Positions 39,510 to 47,324 of a stretch of 47,442 nt of DNA are shown in pieces (within the stretch, counting starts at the first letter, position 1; the number at the start of each line of letters is the position of its first letter). Source of the DNA: Lysobacteraceae bacterium (GTDB taxonomy: Bacteria > Pseudomonadota > Gammaproteobacteria > Xanthomonadales > Ahniellaceae); NCBI GenBank assembly GCA_021299185.1, contig JAJTHZ010000029.1, positions 1-47,442 of the forward strand, given 5' to 3'. A program made the position numbers and the translations under genes. The notes beneath the pieces are model-generated. The model was not told the origin of the DNA. It saw nothing but the letters and a program-made list of their open reading frames with translations, and searched no databases.

Positions 39510-40889
39510 ATGAACCGTTTCCGACCGCTGTTGCTGTCCCTCGCCCTCGCGCCGCCCCTGGCCTTCGCCCAGGCGGCGACCCCACCCGCGGCGCCTGCGC
39601 CGGCCGCTGCAGCCGCACCGGCGGCCGCACCCCTGCCCGCGGACATTGCCGAGCAGATCAAGCGCGCCAACGTGGTGCCGCCCCTGCTGGCGCTCGGCCA
39701 GCGCTTCAACGCCGAAGCCAACTGGCCGCTCTACGAACTGACCATGAAGCGGGTCTCCGAATTGCGCCCGCATGCCGGCAACATCCGGCTGGAACTGGCG
39801 GCGGCGTACGCGATGCAGGACAACAAGCCTGCCGGCTACGACACCCTGCTCGGGCTGCGTGACCAGGGCTGGGGCTTCGCCATCGAGTCCGATGATCGCC
39901 TCGCCAATCTGCACGGCACCGAGATCTGGACCTTCCTCGTCGAGGGCTTCAAGGCCAACCGCGAGACGCAGGGCAGCGGCAGCGTCGCCTACACGCTGCC
40001 CGAGGGCGACCTGCTGATCGAAGCCCTGGCCTGGGACCCGGAACGCAAGCAACTGCTCGCCGGCAGCGTGCGTACGGGCGAGATCTCCCTGGTCGGCGAC
40101 GGCGGCGTGCTGACTCCGCTGGTCAAGCCCGACGCCACCAACGGCCTGTGGGGCGTGTTCGAGATGGCCGCCGACCCCGCGCGCGACCGCCTGTACGTGG
40201 CCAGCGCCGCGATCCCGCACGTCAAGCACGCCAAGGGCGAGGACTACGGCCGCGCCGGTGTCTGGACCTTCGAGCTCTCCAGCGGCAAGTACGTATCGCG
40301 CGCGGTGCTGCCGCGCGACGGCCTCAATCGGCTGATCACCGGTCTGGTGGTCGGTCCCGACGGCATCGTCTACGCCGCCGACGGCCAGGCGCGGCAGATC
40401 TTCAAGCTGGACGGCGACACGCTGCGCCCCTTGCTCGACAATCCGCGCCTGAGCTCGATCCGTGGCCTCGCGCTCAGTGGCGACGGCAAGCGGCTGTACT
40501 TCTCCGACTACGAACTTGGGCTGTTCGGCGTCGACCTGTCGACCGGCCGGCCGTTCGACGTCAAGGTGCACAAGGCGGTGAGCCTGTTCGGCATCGAGAG
40601 CCTGTACTGGCACGAGGGCAACCTGGTCGCGGTGCAGAACGGCCTGCGCCCCACGCGCATCGCGCGGCTGGTGCTCACGCCCGACGGCACCGGCGTGACC
40701 GCCGCGCAGCCGATCGACGTGGCGCAGCGCGCGTTCGGCCAGCCCACCCGCGGTGCGATCGGCGGCAAACTGCTGTACGTGATCGCCAATTCCCAGAAGG
40801 GCGGCTACACCGGGCTGGGCGTGCCGCGCGATGCGTCCAAGCTGGAGCGGATCCGGATCTGGCGCAGTCCGCTCGACGCCGCGCCCTGA
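39510..40889 (+). CDS. Secreted beta-propeller protein (SMP-30/NHL-like)
   Basis: A 459-aa exported protein. A signal peptide (about 1-20, AFA|QA) is followed by an Ala/Pro-rich linker to about residue 45, a helical TPR-like segment (WPLYELTMKRVSELRPHAGN, about 70-110), then repeated propeller blades such as ALAWDPERKQLLAGS, MAADPARDRLYVASA, LVVGPDGIVYAADGQARQIF and LALSGDGKRLYFSDYELGLF. This suggests a sugar-lactonase-like or scaffold propeller. No catalytic set could be confirmed, so the function is open. Confidence 0.72.
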   Translation: MNRFRPLLLSLALAPPLAFAQAATPPAAPAPAAAAAPAAAPLPADIAEQIKRANVVPPLLALGQRFNAEANWPLYELTMKRVSELRPHAGNIRLELAAAYAMQDNKPAGYDTLLGLRDQGWGFAIESDDRLANLHGTEIWTFLVEGFKANRETQGSGSVAYTLPEGDLLIEALAWDPERKQLLAGSVRTGEISLVGDGGVLTPLVKPDATNGLWGVFEMAADPARDRLYVASAAIPHVKHAKGEDYGRAGVWTFELSSGKYVSRAVLPRDGLNRLITGLVVGPDGIVYAADGQARQIFKLDGDTLRPLLDNPRLSSIRGLALSGDGKRLYFSDYELGLFGVDLSTGRPFDVKVHKAVSLFGIESLYWHEGNLVAVQNGLRPTRIARLVLTPDGTGVTAAQPIDVAQRAFGQPTRGAIGGKLLYVIANSQKGGYTGLGVPRDASKLERIRIWRSPLDAAP

Positions 40890-40925
40890 GGCGGCAGGTG
40901 CGGGTGGCGGACGCGCCGCCGCGCC

Positions 40926-41825
40926 TCAGCCCGGCGACGGCATCTCGCGCACGCGGCGCCGCGTGAGCGGGCCGAAGCGCAACCGGTCCAGCAGTTCGTC
41001 GGCGCGCGCCAGGTCCGGCGCGCGCCGCGCATAGTCCTCCGGCTGCTGCGGCGCCGGCGCATCGAGTGCGATCACGCTCAGGGCGCGCGACAGCAACGCC
41101 TGCTCGCGGTGCTCCCGGATCCGCGCCGCGGCCGATGCCGCGCCGCGGATCCCGCGCAGGAACGCGACCTCGTCGAGCCGCGCCAGCAGCGCATCCAGGC
41201 TGCCGAAGTGGGCCAGCAGCGCGGACGCGGTCTTCGGCCCCACGCCCGGCACGCCGGGGATGTTGTCCACCGCATCGCCGGTCAGCGCGAGGAAATCCGC
41301 CACCTGGTCGGCGCGCACGCCCATCCGTGCCGGCACGTCGTCGCGGCCGAAGCGCTCGCGCTTGGCGAAGTCCCACACCTGGTCGTGCTCGCCCAGCAAC
41401 TGGGTCAGGTCCTTGTCGCCGGTCACGATCACGCCGCGATAGCCGTGGGCCCGCACCCGCGCGAGCGCGCTGCCGATCAGGTCGTCGGCCTCGTACTCGG
41501 CGTCCGACAGCACGCACGCACCGAGCGCGGTCGCGACCTCGCGGCAATAGGCGAACTGCCGGTCGAGGTCGGGCGGCGGCAGTTCGCGGTTGGCCTTGTA
41601 GGCCGGATACAGGCGGTTGCGGAACGAGGTGGTCAGCGATTCGTCGAACGCGACCATGAGGTGGGTCGGTTTCGACTGCTCGACCAGGGTTAGGAGGAAC
41701 GACAGGAAGCCCTGTACCGCGTGCACCGGCTGGCCTTCGTGGTCGCTGAATTCCGGCGCGACGGAATAGTACGCACGGAACACGTACATGCTGGCGTCCA
41801 CCAGGTGCAGGGTGGGCAGCGCCAT
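40926..41825 (-). CDS. FEN-like 5'-3' exonuclease (Xni/Pol I 5'-nuclease family)
   Basis: A 299-aa stand-alone 5'-nuclease similar to the N-terminal domain of DNA polymerase I. Metal-binding acidic motifs: LVDASMYVFRAYYS, VAFDESLTTSFRNRLYPAYK, AEYEADDLIGSALAR and VTGDKDLTQLL, then the helix-hairpin-helix LTGDAVDNIPGVPGVGPKTA. Unlike E. coli Xni, the full set of acidic residues appears present. It probably processes flaps or RNA primers alongside Pol I. The gene starts five bases after the nitroreductase stop on the same strand, so the two may be co-transcribed. Confidence 0.88.
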   Translation of the reverse strand: MALPTLHLVDASMYVFRAYYSVAPEFSDHEGQPVHAVQGFLSFLLTLVEQSKPTHLMVAFDESLTTSFRNRLYPAYKANRELPPPDLDRQFAYCREVATALGACVLSDAEYEADDLIGSALARVRAHGYRGVIVTGDKDLTQLLGEHDQVWDFAKRERFGRDDVPARMGVRADQVADFLALTGDAVDNIPGVPGVGPKTASALLAHFGSLDALLARLDEVAFLRGIRGAASAAARIREHREQALLSRALSVIALDAPAPQQPEDYARRAPDLARADELLDRLRFGPLTRRRVREMPSPG

Positions 41826-41830
41826 CGTTG

Positions 41831-42409
41831 TCAGTCCGGCAGGGCGAGGTCGGACAGGCGTGCCAGCGGATCGGGCCGGGCGCGCTCGACGGCTGCCTCG
41901 CGCGGCGTGCCGATGTGCACGAAGGCGACGATGCGTTCGGTCTCGCCCAGCGCGAACCAGCGCGCGACCTCGGCATCGTACGCCGCGAAGCCGGTCAGCC
42001 ACTGCGCGCCGAAACCCATCGCGCGGGCGCCGAGCAGCAGGTTGTAGGCGGCGAGGCCCGCCGACAGCAATTGTTCCTGCTCGGGAATCTTGTGGCCCGG
42101 CGTCAGGGTCGCCACCACCGCCAGCACCAGCGGCGCATGGTCGTAACGGTGCCGCTCCTTGTCCACCTTGGCCGGATCGGCCGCCGGGTCGCGCGCCAGC
42201 ATCAGCGCCGCCAGCCGGCGACCGAAGGCCGCGCGCTGCGCACCCGCGATGCGGATGAAGCGCCAGGGCGTCAGCCGCCCGTGGTCGGGCACGCGCACGG
42301 CCAGTTCCAGCAGGGTCTTCAACTGCGCCTCGTCCGGCCCCGGCTCGCCGAGGGTCTTCGACGGCGCGGACAGGCGGTGCTGCAGGAAGGCCAGGGGGCT
42401 GTCGGTCAT
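41831..42409 (-). CDS. YdjA-like nitroreductase family protein
   Basis: A 192-aa FMN-dependent oxidoreductase of the small YdjA type. Features: RVPDHGRLTPWRFIRIAG (FMN-binding Arg and the PDHGRL signature), ALMLARDPAADPAKVDKERH, LSAGLAAYNLLLGARAMGFG and WLTGFAAYD, with C-terminal FVHIGTPREAAVERARPD. It acts as a dimer; the natural substrate is unknown. It is followed directly by the FEN-like exonuclease gene. Confidence 0.9.
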   Translation of the reverse strand: MTDSPLAFLQHRLSAPSKTLGEPGPDEAQLKTLLELAVRVPDHGRLTPWRFIRIAGAQRAAFGRRLAALMLARDPAADPAKVDKERHRYDHAPLVLAVVATLTPGHKIPEQEQLLSAGLAAYNLLLGARAMGFGAQWLTGFAAYDAEVARWFALGETERIVAFVHIGTPREAAVERARPDPLARLSDLALPD

Positions 42410-42472
42410 TGGTGGCGGTGGGCGCGGGGGCTGGGGGCTTGAGCGAGTTTAGCCGGTGGGGGTGTGGCGGAA

Positions 42473-42687
42473 AGGGCCCAGGGCTCAGGGCCCAGGGCCC
42501 AGGGCCCAGAACGATGGGATCGGGCCGAGTGGCGTAGGGTTCCGCGGGCATCGAGCAGCGTAGGGTGCAATGAGCGCAGCGAATTGCACCGCCCGCATGA
42601 CGCGGTGCATGGCTGCGCTCACTGCCCCCTGCGAATCCTGCGGCGCCGCTTCTTCCTGGGCCCTGAGCCCTGGGCCCTGGGCCCTCC
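42473..42687. repeat. GGGCCC-arm intergenic element, copy C
   Basis: Lies in the 351-base nitroreductase-pntAA gap, which holds no gene. The left arm (42473-42510) is four AGGGCCC-type units; the right arm (42655-42687) is the inverse, CCTGGGCCCTGAGCCCTGGG. The ~145-base core differs from copies A and B and contains its own hairpin (GGTGCAAT at 42564-42571 with ATTGCACC at 42583-42590). The inner edge of the right arm (CGCTTCTTCCTGGGCCC) resembles the other copies. Confidence 0.75.
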
Positions 42688-42760
42688 ATCCGTGCGCCGA
42701 CTCCCACAGCCACCAGCGCATGGCGTACCATCGGGAAGCCAGCGTACTCGGGGAGAAGTC

Positions 42761-43891
42761 ATGCCGGTCACCATCGGGGTGGTGCGCGAAACCGCACCCA
42801 ACGAGCGCCGCGTCGCGCTCGTGCCGGACGTCGTCAAGAAGCTCAAGCCGCTGGGCGCCACCGTCGCCATCCAGCGCGGCGCGGGCGATCCCACGCACCT
42901 GCCGGACGCCAGTTTCGGCGACGGCGTGGAAGTGATCGAAGACCCGAAGGCCGTGCTCGGCAAGGCCGACGTGGTGTTCAAGGTCGCGCCGCCCACGCTG
43001 GACGAGATCGCCGCACTGCGCGAGGGCTCGATCCTGCTCGGCATCCTGCAGCCGCACGCGAATCCCGAACGCACCAAGGCCTTGCGCGACCGCAAGGTCA
43101 CGGCGTTCGCGATGGAACTGCTGCCGCGCACCACGCGCGCGCAGGCGATGGACATCCTGTCCTCGCAGGCCGGCATGGCGGGCTACAAGGCGGTGCTGAT
43201 CGCCGCCCAGCAGAGCCCGAAGTTCTTCCCCATGCTCACCACCGCCGCGGGCACCATCCGCCCGAGCAAGGTGCTGATCGTCGGCGCCGGCGTGGCCGGC
43301 CTGCAGGCGATCGCCACCGCACGCCGCCTCGGCGCGCAGGTGGAAGGCTTCGACGTGCGCCCCGAGGTGAAGGAGCAGATCCAGTCGCTGGGCGCGAAGT
43401 TCCTCGACCTCGGCGTGTCGGCCTCCGGCAGCGGCGGCTACGCGCGCGAACTCACCGCCGAGGAGCGCGCCGAACAGCAGCGCCGCCTCGGCGAGCACCT
43501 GAAAGGCATCGACGTCATCGTGACCACCGCCGCGGTGCCGGGGCGCCCCGCGCCGAAGATCATCACCCGCGCCATGGTCGACGGCATGAAGGCCGGCAGC
43601 GTGATCGTGGATCTGGCCGCTGAAACCGGCGGCAACTGCGAACTGACCCAACCTGGGCAGACCATCGTGCACAACGCGGTGACCATCGTCGGCCCGGTCG
43701 GCCTGCCGAGCATGGGCGCGATCCACAGCAGCGAGATGTACGCCAAGAACCTGTTCAACTTCGCCAGCCTGTTCATCAAGGACGGCGCGATCGCGCTGGA
43801 CTGGGAGGACGAGCTGATCGCCAAGACCTGCCTCACCCACGGTGGCGAGATCCGGCACGAGCCGACCAAGAAACTGGTGGAGGGGGGCTGA
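42761..43891 (+). CDS. pntAA: NAD(P) transhydrogenase subunit alpha part 1 (NAD-binding)
   Basis: The soluble domain I of proton-translocating transhydrogenase, which binds NAD(H). 376 aa; MPVTIGVVRETAPNERRVAL at the N-terminus is shared with alanine dehydrogenase. The Rossmann motif is KVLIVGAGVAGLQAIATARR; the mobile loop region is ASGSGGYARELTAEE, and ETGGNCELTQPG and GLPSMGAIHSSEMYAKNLF follow. A GGGGAGAAG site precedes the ATG. The alpha chain is split, as in Rhodospirillum, whereas E. coli has one pntA. The next gene begins two bases after its stop. Confidence 0.96.
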   Translation: MPVTIGVVRETAPNERRVALVPDVVKKLKPLGATVAIQRGAGDPTHLPDASFGDGVEVIEDPKAVLGKADVVFKVAPPTLDEIAALREGSILLGILQPHANPERTKALRDRKVTAFAMELLPRTTRAQAMDILSSQAGMAGYKAVLIAAQQSPKFFPMLTTAAGTIRPSKVLIVGAGVAGLQAIATARRLGAQVEGFDVRPEVKEQIQSLGAKFLDLGVSASGSGGYARELTAEERAEQQRRLGEHLKGIDVIVTTAAVPGRPAPKIITRAMVDGMKAGSVIVDLAAETGGNCELTQPGQTIVHNAVTIVGPVGLPSMGAIHSSEMYAKNLFNFASLFIKDGAIALDWEDELIAKTCLTHGGEIRHEPTKKLVEGG

Positions 43892-43893
43892 CC

Positions 43894-44190
43894 ATGCTCG
43901 ACGGGTTCATTGCGCTGTACATCTTCGCGCTGGCCGCCATCACCGGTCACGTGATCATCTCCCGCGTGCCGGTGATCCTGCACACGCCGCTGATGTCGGG
44001 CTCGAACTTCGTGCACGGCATCGTGGTGGTGGGCGGCATGGTCGCGCTGGCGCACGCCGACACCAACCTCGAGCGCGCGGTCGGCTTCATCGCCGTGCTG
44101 CTCGGCGCGGGCAACGCGGTCGGCGGCTACGTGGTGACCGAGCGCATGCTGGAGATGTTCAAGTCCAGCAAGAAGCCGGGAGGCCAGTGA
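43894..44190 (+). CDS. pntAB: NAD(P) transhydrogenase subunit alpha part 2 (membrane)
   Basis: A 98-aa membrane subunit with three hydrophobic helices: FIALYIFALAAITGHVIISR, NFVHGIVVVGGMVALAHA and AVGFIAVLLGAGNAVGGYVV, ending TERMLEMFKSSKKPGGQ. It forms part of the proton channel (domain II) with the membrane part of PntB. The VPVILHTPLMSGSNFVHGI motif is diagnostic. It is tightly coupled between pntAA and pntB. Confidence 0.96.
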   Translation: MLDGFIALYIFALAAITGHVIISRVPVILHTPLMSGSNFVHGIVVVGGMVALAHADTNLERAVGFIAVLLGAGNAVGGYVVTERMLEMFKSSKKPGGQ

Positions 44191-44191
44191 G

Positions 44192-45652
44192 ATGAGCCTC
44201 GCCGCGATTCTCGACTTCCTCGCCAAGGCGAGCTACTTCGCCGCCGCGCTGCTGTTCATCCTGGGCCTGATGCAGATGGGCTCGCCGGTCACGGCGCGCA
44301 AGGGCATCCGCTGGGCCGGCGTCGGCATGGTCATCGCCACCGTGGTGACCTTCTTCGCGCCCTCGACCTGGGGCGAACACGGCATCGACACGCTCAACCT
44401 CGGCCTGATGGTGCTCGCCATCGTGCTGTCGTACGCGTTCTGGGTCTGGGGCAAGAAGGTCCCGATCACCGACATGCCGCAGATGGTCGCCATCTTCAAC
44501 GGCATGGGCGGCGGTTCGGCGGCGGCGATCGGTGCCGCGGCGATGATCAACGCCGCGACGTTCACCGGCGAGTGCACCCCGCAGGCGATGGCCGCGCACG
44601 CCTGCATGGACACCACCAAGTCGGTGCTGGCCATCCTCGGTGCGCTGATCGGCGCGATCTCGTTCTCCGGTTCGGTGATCGCCTGGGCCAAGCTCGATGG
44701 GCGGCTGGACAAGCGCTTCACCTTCGGCGGCCAGCAGGTGGTGAACCTGCTGGTGTTCCTCGCCTGCCTCGGGCTCGGCGCCTACCTGGTGTTCGCGCTG
44801 AACGTGCCGGTGATCATCGCGTTCTTCGCCCTGTGCCTGCTGTTCGGCGTGCTGATGACGCTGCCGATCGGCGGCGCCGACATGCCGGTGGTGATCTCGC
44901 TGTACAACGCCTTCACCGGCCTGGCCGTGGCCTTCGAAGGCTACGTGCTGCAGAACGAGTCGCTGATCATCGCCGGCACCGTGGTGGGCGCGGCGGGCAT
45001 GCTGCTCACGCAGTTGATGGCCAAGGCCATGAACCGGCCGATCAGCAACGTGCTGTTCTCCAACTTCGGCGGCGGCGGCGGCAGCGGCGAGGCGATCAAG
45101 GGCTCGATGAAGCCGATCGAGGCCTCGGACGCGGCCTCGCTGCTGTATCTGGCCGAGAAGGTCATCGTGGTGCCGGGCTACGGCATGGCGGTGGCGCAGG
45201 CGCAGCACAAGATGTGGGAGCTGTGCCAGCAGCTGATCAAGCGCGAGAAGGACGTGAAGTTCGCGATCCACCCGGTCGCGGGCCGCATGCCCGGTCACAT
45301 GAACGTGCTGCTCGCGGAAGCCGGCGTGCCCTACGACCTGATCGCCGACATGGACGACATCAACCCCGAGTTCGCGACCTGCGACGTGGCGATCGTGATC
45401 GGCGCCAACGACGTGGTGAACCCGGTGGCCAAGACCGACAAGTCGAGCCCGATCTACGGCATGCCGATCCTCGACGTGGTCAACGCGAAGAAGGTCATCG
45501 TCATCAAGCGCGGCAAGGGCACCGGCTTCGCCGGCATCGAGAACGCCCTGTTCTACGCCGACAACTGCAGCATGCTGTATGCCGACGGCCAGGAAGCGGC
45601 GAACAAGCTGATCGCGGAACTGAAGGCCGTGGATTCCGGCGGCGGGCACTGA
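44192..45652 (+). CDS. pntB: NAD(P) transhydrogenase subunit beta
   Basis: A 486-aa subunit with about eight to nine transmembrane helices (domain II), including FNGMGGGSAAAIGAAAMINA and LPIGGADMPVVISLYNAFTG, and a C-terminal NADP(H)-binding domain III with VIVVPGYGMAVAQAQHKMWE, HPVAGRMPGHMNVLLAEAGV, DINPEFATCDVAIVIGAND and VIKRGKGTGFAGIENALFY. The enzyme uses the proton gradient to drive NADPH formation. The start is one base after the pntAB stop. A GC hairpin overlaps the stop codon. Confidence 0.97.
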   Translation: MSLAAILDFLAKASYFAAALLFILGLMQMGSPVTARKGIRWAGVGMVIATVVTFFAPSTWGEHGIDTLNLGLMVLAIVLSYAFWVWGKKVPITDMPQMVAIFNGMGGGSAAAIGAAAMINAATFTGECTPQAMAAHACMDTTKSVLAILGALIGAISFSGSVIAWAKLDGRLDKRFTFGGQQVVNLLVFLACLGLGAYLVFALNVPVIIAFFALCLLFGVLMTLPIGGADMPVVISLYNAFTGLAVAFEGYVLQNESLIIAGTVVGAAGMLLTQLMAKAMNRPISNVLFSNFGGGGGSGEAIKGSMKPIEASDAASLLYLAEKVIVVPGYGMAVAQAQHKMWELCQQLIKREKDVKFAIHPVAGRMPGHMNVLLAEAGVPYDLIADMDDINPEFATCDVAIVIGANDVVNPVAKTDKSSPIYGMPILDVVNAKKVIVIKRGKGTGFAGIENALFYADNCSMLYADGQEAANKLIAELKAVDSGGGH

Positions 45653-45659
45653 GCCCGCC
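45641..45659 (+). terminator. GC hairpin over the pntB stop codon
   Basis: GGCGGGC (45641-45647) pairs with GCCCGCC (45653-45659) around a five-base loop containing part of the TGA. There is no T tract, so this is only a candidate for termination or mRNA 3'-end protection. Confidence 0.35.
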
Positions 45660-45678
45660 GTAGGTCTGGCGCAGGCGG

Positions 45679-45850
45679 GGTGTGGTAGGAGCGCTGCGTG
45701 CAGCGCGACCACGCTGCCGCATCCCCGTGGGAGCGGCGCGTGCGCCGCGAGCTCTTCGATGTTGCGTCGATCCCGGTCGCGCTGCACGCAGCGCTCCTGC
45801 ATCAGCCGCGCGCTCCAACGTGGGAGCCGGTTCCACGGGCGACTGCCCTT
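45679..45850. repeat. Cluster of REP-type palindromes between pntB and the integron integrase
   Basis: The 364-base gap between convergent pntB and intI contains no gene. It has GTAGGAGCGCTGCGTGCAGC (45683) and its inverse GGTCGCGCTGCACGCAGCGC (45775), a variant GGGAGCGGCGCGTGCGCCGC (45730) between them, and a degenerate GGGAGCCGGTTCCACGGGCG (about 45822). These are members of the same broad REP superfamily as the arrays at 21.7 kb and 38.4 kb but with different loops. The remaining bases (45851-46016) show nothing recognisable. Confidence 0.75.
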
Positions 45851-46016
45851 GCGACGAGGCTTCGGCGAAGCGACCACCGGTGAATCCGGATTCGACACCG
45901 CAGGACCATCGCGCGATGTCGGCGACCTGTTCAGCGAGGACGATCGATCGCGCGGGATCGAGCATGTTCGCCCAACTGGCGCAGATACCGGGCGCGCCGG
46001 CGAAGCCAGCCGCCTG

Positions 46017-47126
46017 TCACCTCCCTGCCACGGCGCCCGCTCGCGGCAAGCCCGGCAACAGCCGCGCCGCCCGATCCACCGGACTGACCACGCCGCCCGG
46101 CCCGCGGTTGAGCACATGCGTGTAGATCTGCGTCGTCGACACGTCGCTGTGGCCCAGCAGTTCCTGCACCGTGCGGATGTCGTAGCCGGCCTCCAGCAAG
46201 TGGGTGGCGAAGGAGTGCCGCAGCGTGTGGCAGGTGGCGGGCTTGAGGATGCGCGCACGACGCACCGCACCGTGCACCGCGCGCTGCAGCAGTTTCTCAT
46301 CGAGGTGATGGCGTCGCTCGATGCCGCTGCGCGGGTCGATCGAACGGTTCGGCGCCGGAAACGCGTACTGCCAGCCCGGCTCGCGAGGGCCGTTCGGGTA
46401 CTTGCGCGCCAGCGCGTGCGGGAGCCATACCGCGCCGAATCCGGCGGCGAGGTCGGCGGCGTGCAGGCGCAGCGCCTCCGCCACCTGGTGGCGCAGCGGG
46501 TCGCGGAGCGAGTCGGGCAGCATGGTGACGCGGTCCTTCCCGCCCTTGCCGTCGCGGATGACGATCGTCCGGCGCTCGAAGTCGACGTCCTTGACCCGCA
46601 GCCGCACGCACTCCATCAGGCGCATGCCGGTGCCGTACAGCAGCGAGGCCATCAGCCAGGGGCGGCCGAGCAAGTTGTCGAGCAGCCGCGACACTTCGTC
46701 CGGCGTCAGCACCACCGGCAGCCGACGCGCCGCCCGGGCGCGCTGGATGTTCTCCATCCACGGCAACTGCACGCCGAGGACTTCGCGGTACAGGAACAGC
46801 AGCGCACTCAGCGCCTGGTTCTGCGTCGACGCCGCCACGTCGTGCCGCGCCGCCAGCCCGGTGAGGAAGGCCTCCACCTCAGGCGCGCCGAGTTCGCGCG
46901 GATGTCGGCGTCCGTTGGCGACGAGGAAACGCCGGATCCAGCCGAGATAGGCCGTCTCCGTCCGCCGGCTCATGTTCAGTCGCCGGATCCGCTCCCGAGT
47001 GACTTCGAGCACGCCGCGCCGCGGCGACTCCCGGCGGGCACCATCGGCCCGCTCGCGATGATCCTCCCCCACGACCCCCCGCGCCGTCCTGGCAGGGGAG
47101 GTCGGTGCACCAGCACTGTCATCCAT
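46017..47126 (-). CDS. intI: Integron integrase IntI
   Basis: A tyrosine recombinase of the integron type, about 369 aa. The N-terminal SAM-like domain reads [38 protein letters not shown]. Catalytic residues: Arg in [20 protein letters not shown], Lys near [12 protein letters not shown], then [36 protein letters not shown] (His-x-x-Arg, His, Tyr). The IntI-specific insertion that separates integron integrases from XerCD and phage enzymes is present: [20 protein letters not shown] followed by [20 protein letters not shown]. The gene reads away from the probable attI site. The start at 47126 ([10 protein letters not shown]) is a guess; family similarity begins at about [11 protein letters not shown]. 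Confidence 0.93.
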   Translation of the reverse strand: MDDSAGAPTSPARTARGVVGEDHRERADGARRESPRRGVLEVTRERIRRLNMSRRTETAYLGWIRRFLVANGRRHPRELGAPEVEAFLTGLAARHDVAASTQNQALSALLFLYREVLGVQLPWMENIQRARAARRLPVVLTPDEVSRLLDNLLGRPWLMASLLYGTGMRLMECVRLRVKDVDFERRTIVIRDGKGGKDRVTMLPDSLRDPLRHQVAEALRLHAADLAAGFGAVWLPHALARKYPNGPREPGWQYAFPAPNRSIDPRSGIERRHHLDEKLLQRAVHGAVRRARILKPATCHTLRHSFATHLLEAGYDIRTVQELLGHSDVSTTQIYTHVLNRGPGGVVSPVDRAARLLPGLPRAGAVAGR

Positions 47127-47239
47127 GGCGTCGGAGATCCGGTTCCGAACCGCGTCCTTGCGGTGGAGCCAAGTTACACACCACTTTGGGGTGCCGCTGT
47201 CAGCCCAGGCCGATGATTCGTGTAGGAAAACCGCCCGAC

Positions 47240-47267
47240 TTGACCAGTGCCCGATATCAGATATCGT
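47240..47267 (+). promoter_or_regulatory. Candidate cassette promoter (Pc-like)
   Basis: TTGACC (47240-47245) and TATCGT (47262-47267) separated by 16 bases read rightward from the intI upstream region into the putative cassette. Integron platforms normally carry such a promoter in or next to intI/attI. The spacing is one base short of ideal. The -10 overlaps the inverted repeat described for attI. Confidence 0.5.
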
Positions 47268-47308
47268 CTGTGTTGCCACCCCAAACTGGGGTCTACTAGT
47301 AGTTAGCC
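47252..47308. other. Probable attI recombination region
   Basis: Between intI and the first rightward ORF lie the inverted repeat CGATATC-A-GATATCG (47252-47266), a hairpin ACCCC-AAACT-GGGGT (47278-47292), and a core-like GTTAGCC (47302-47308), one mismatch from the integron core GTTRRRY. Base composition falls sharply from here to the window end. The crossover would be between G and TT at 47302/47303. This is a location-based inference; the window ends before any attC can be seen. Confidence 0.5.
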
Positions 47309-47324
47309 CAATATTCCCTGACTC

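Noticed and set aside
46017-47126. Classification as XerC/XerD or a phage integrase
   Set aside because: The integron-specific insertion with [11 protein letters not shown] and KYPNG...GWQYAFP is present.
47293-47306. CTACTAGTAGTTAG as a LexA (SOS) box controlling intI
   Set aside because: It does not fit the xanthomonad TTAG-N6-TACTA spacing or the E. coli CTG-N10-CAG pattern.
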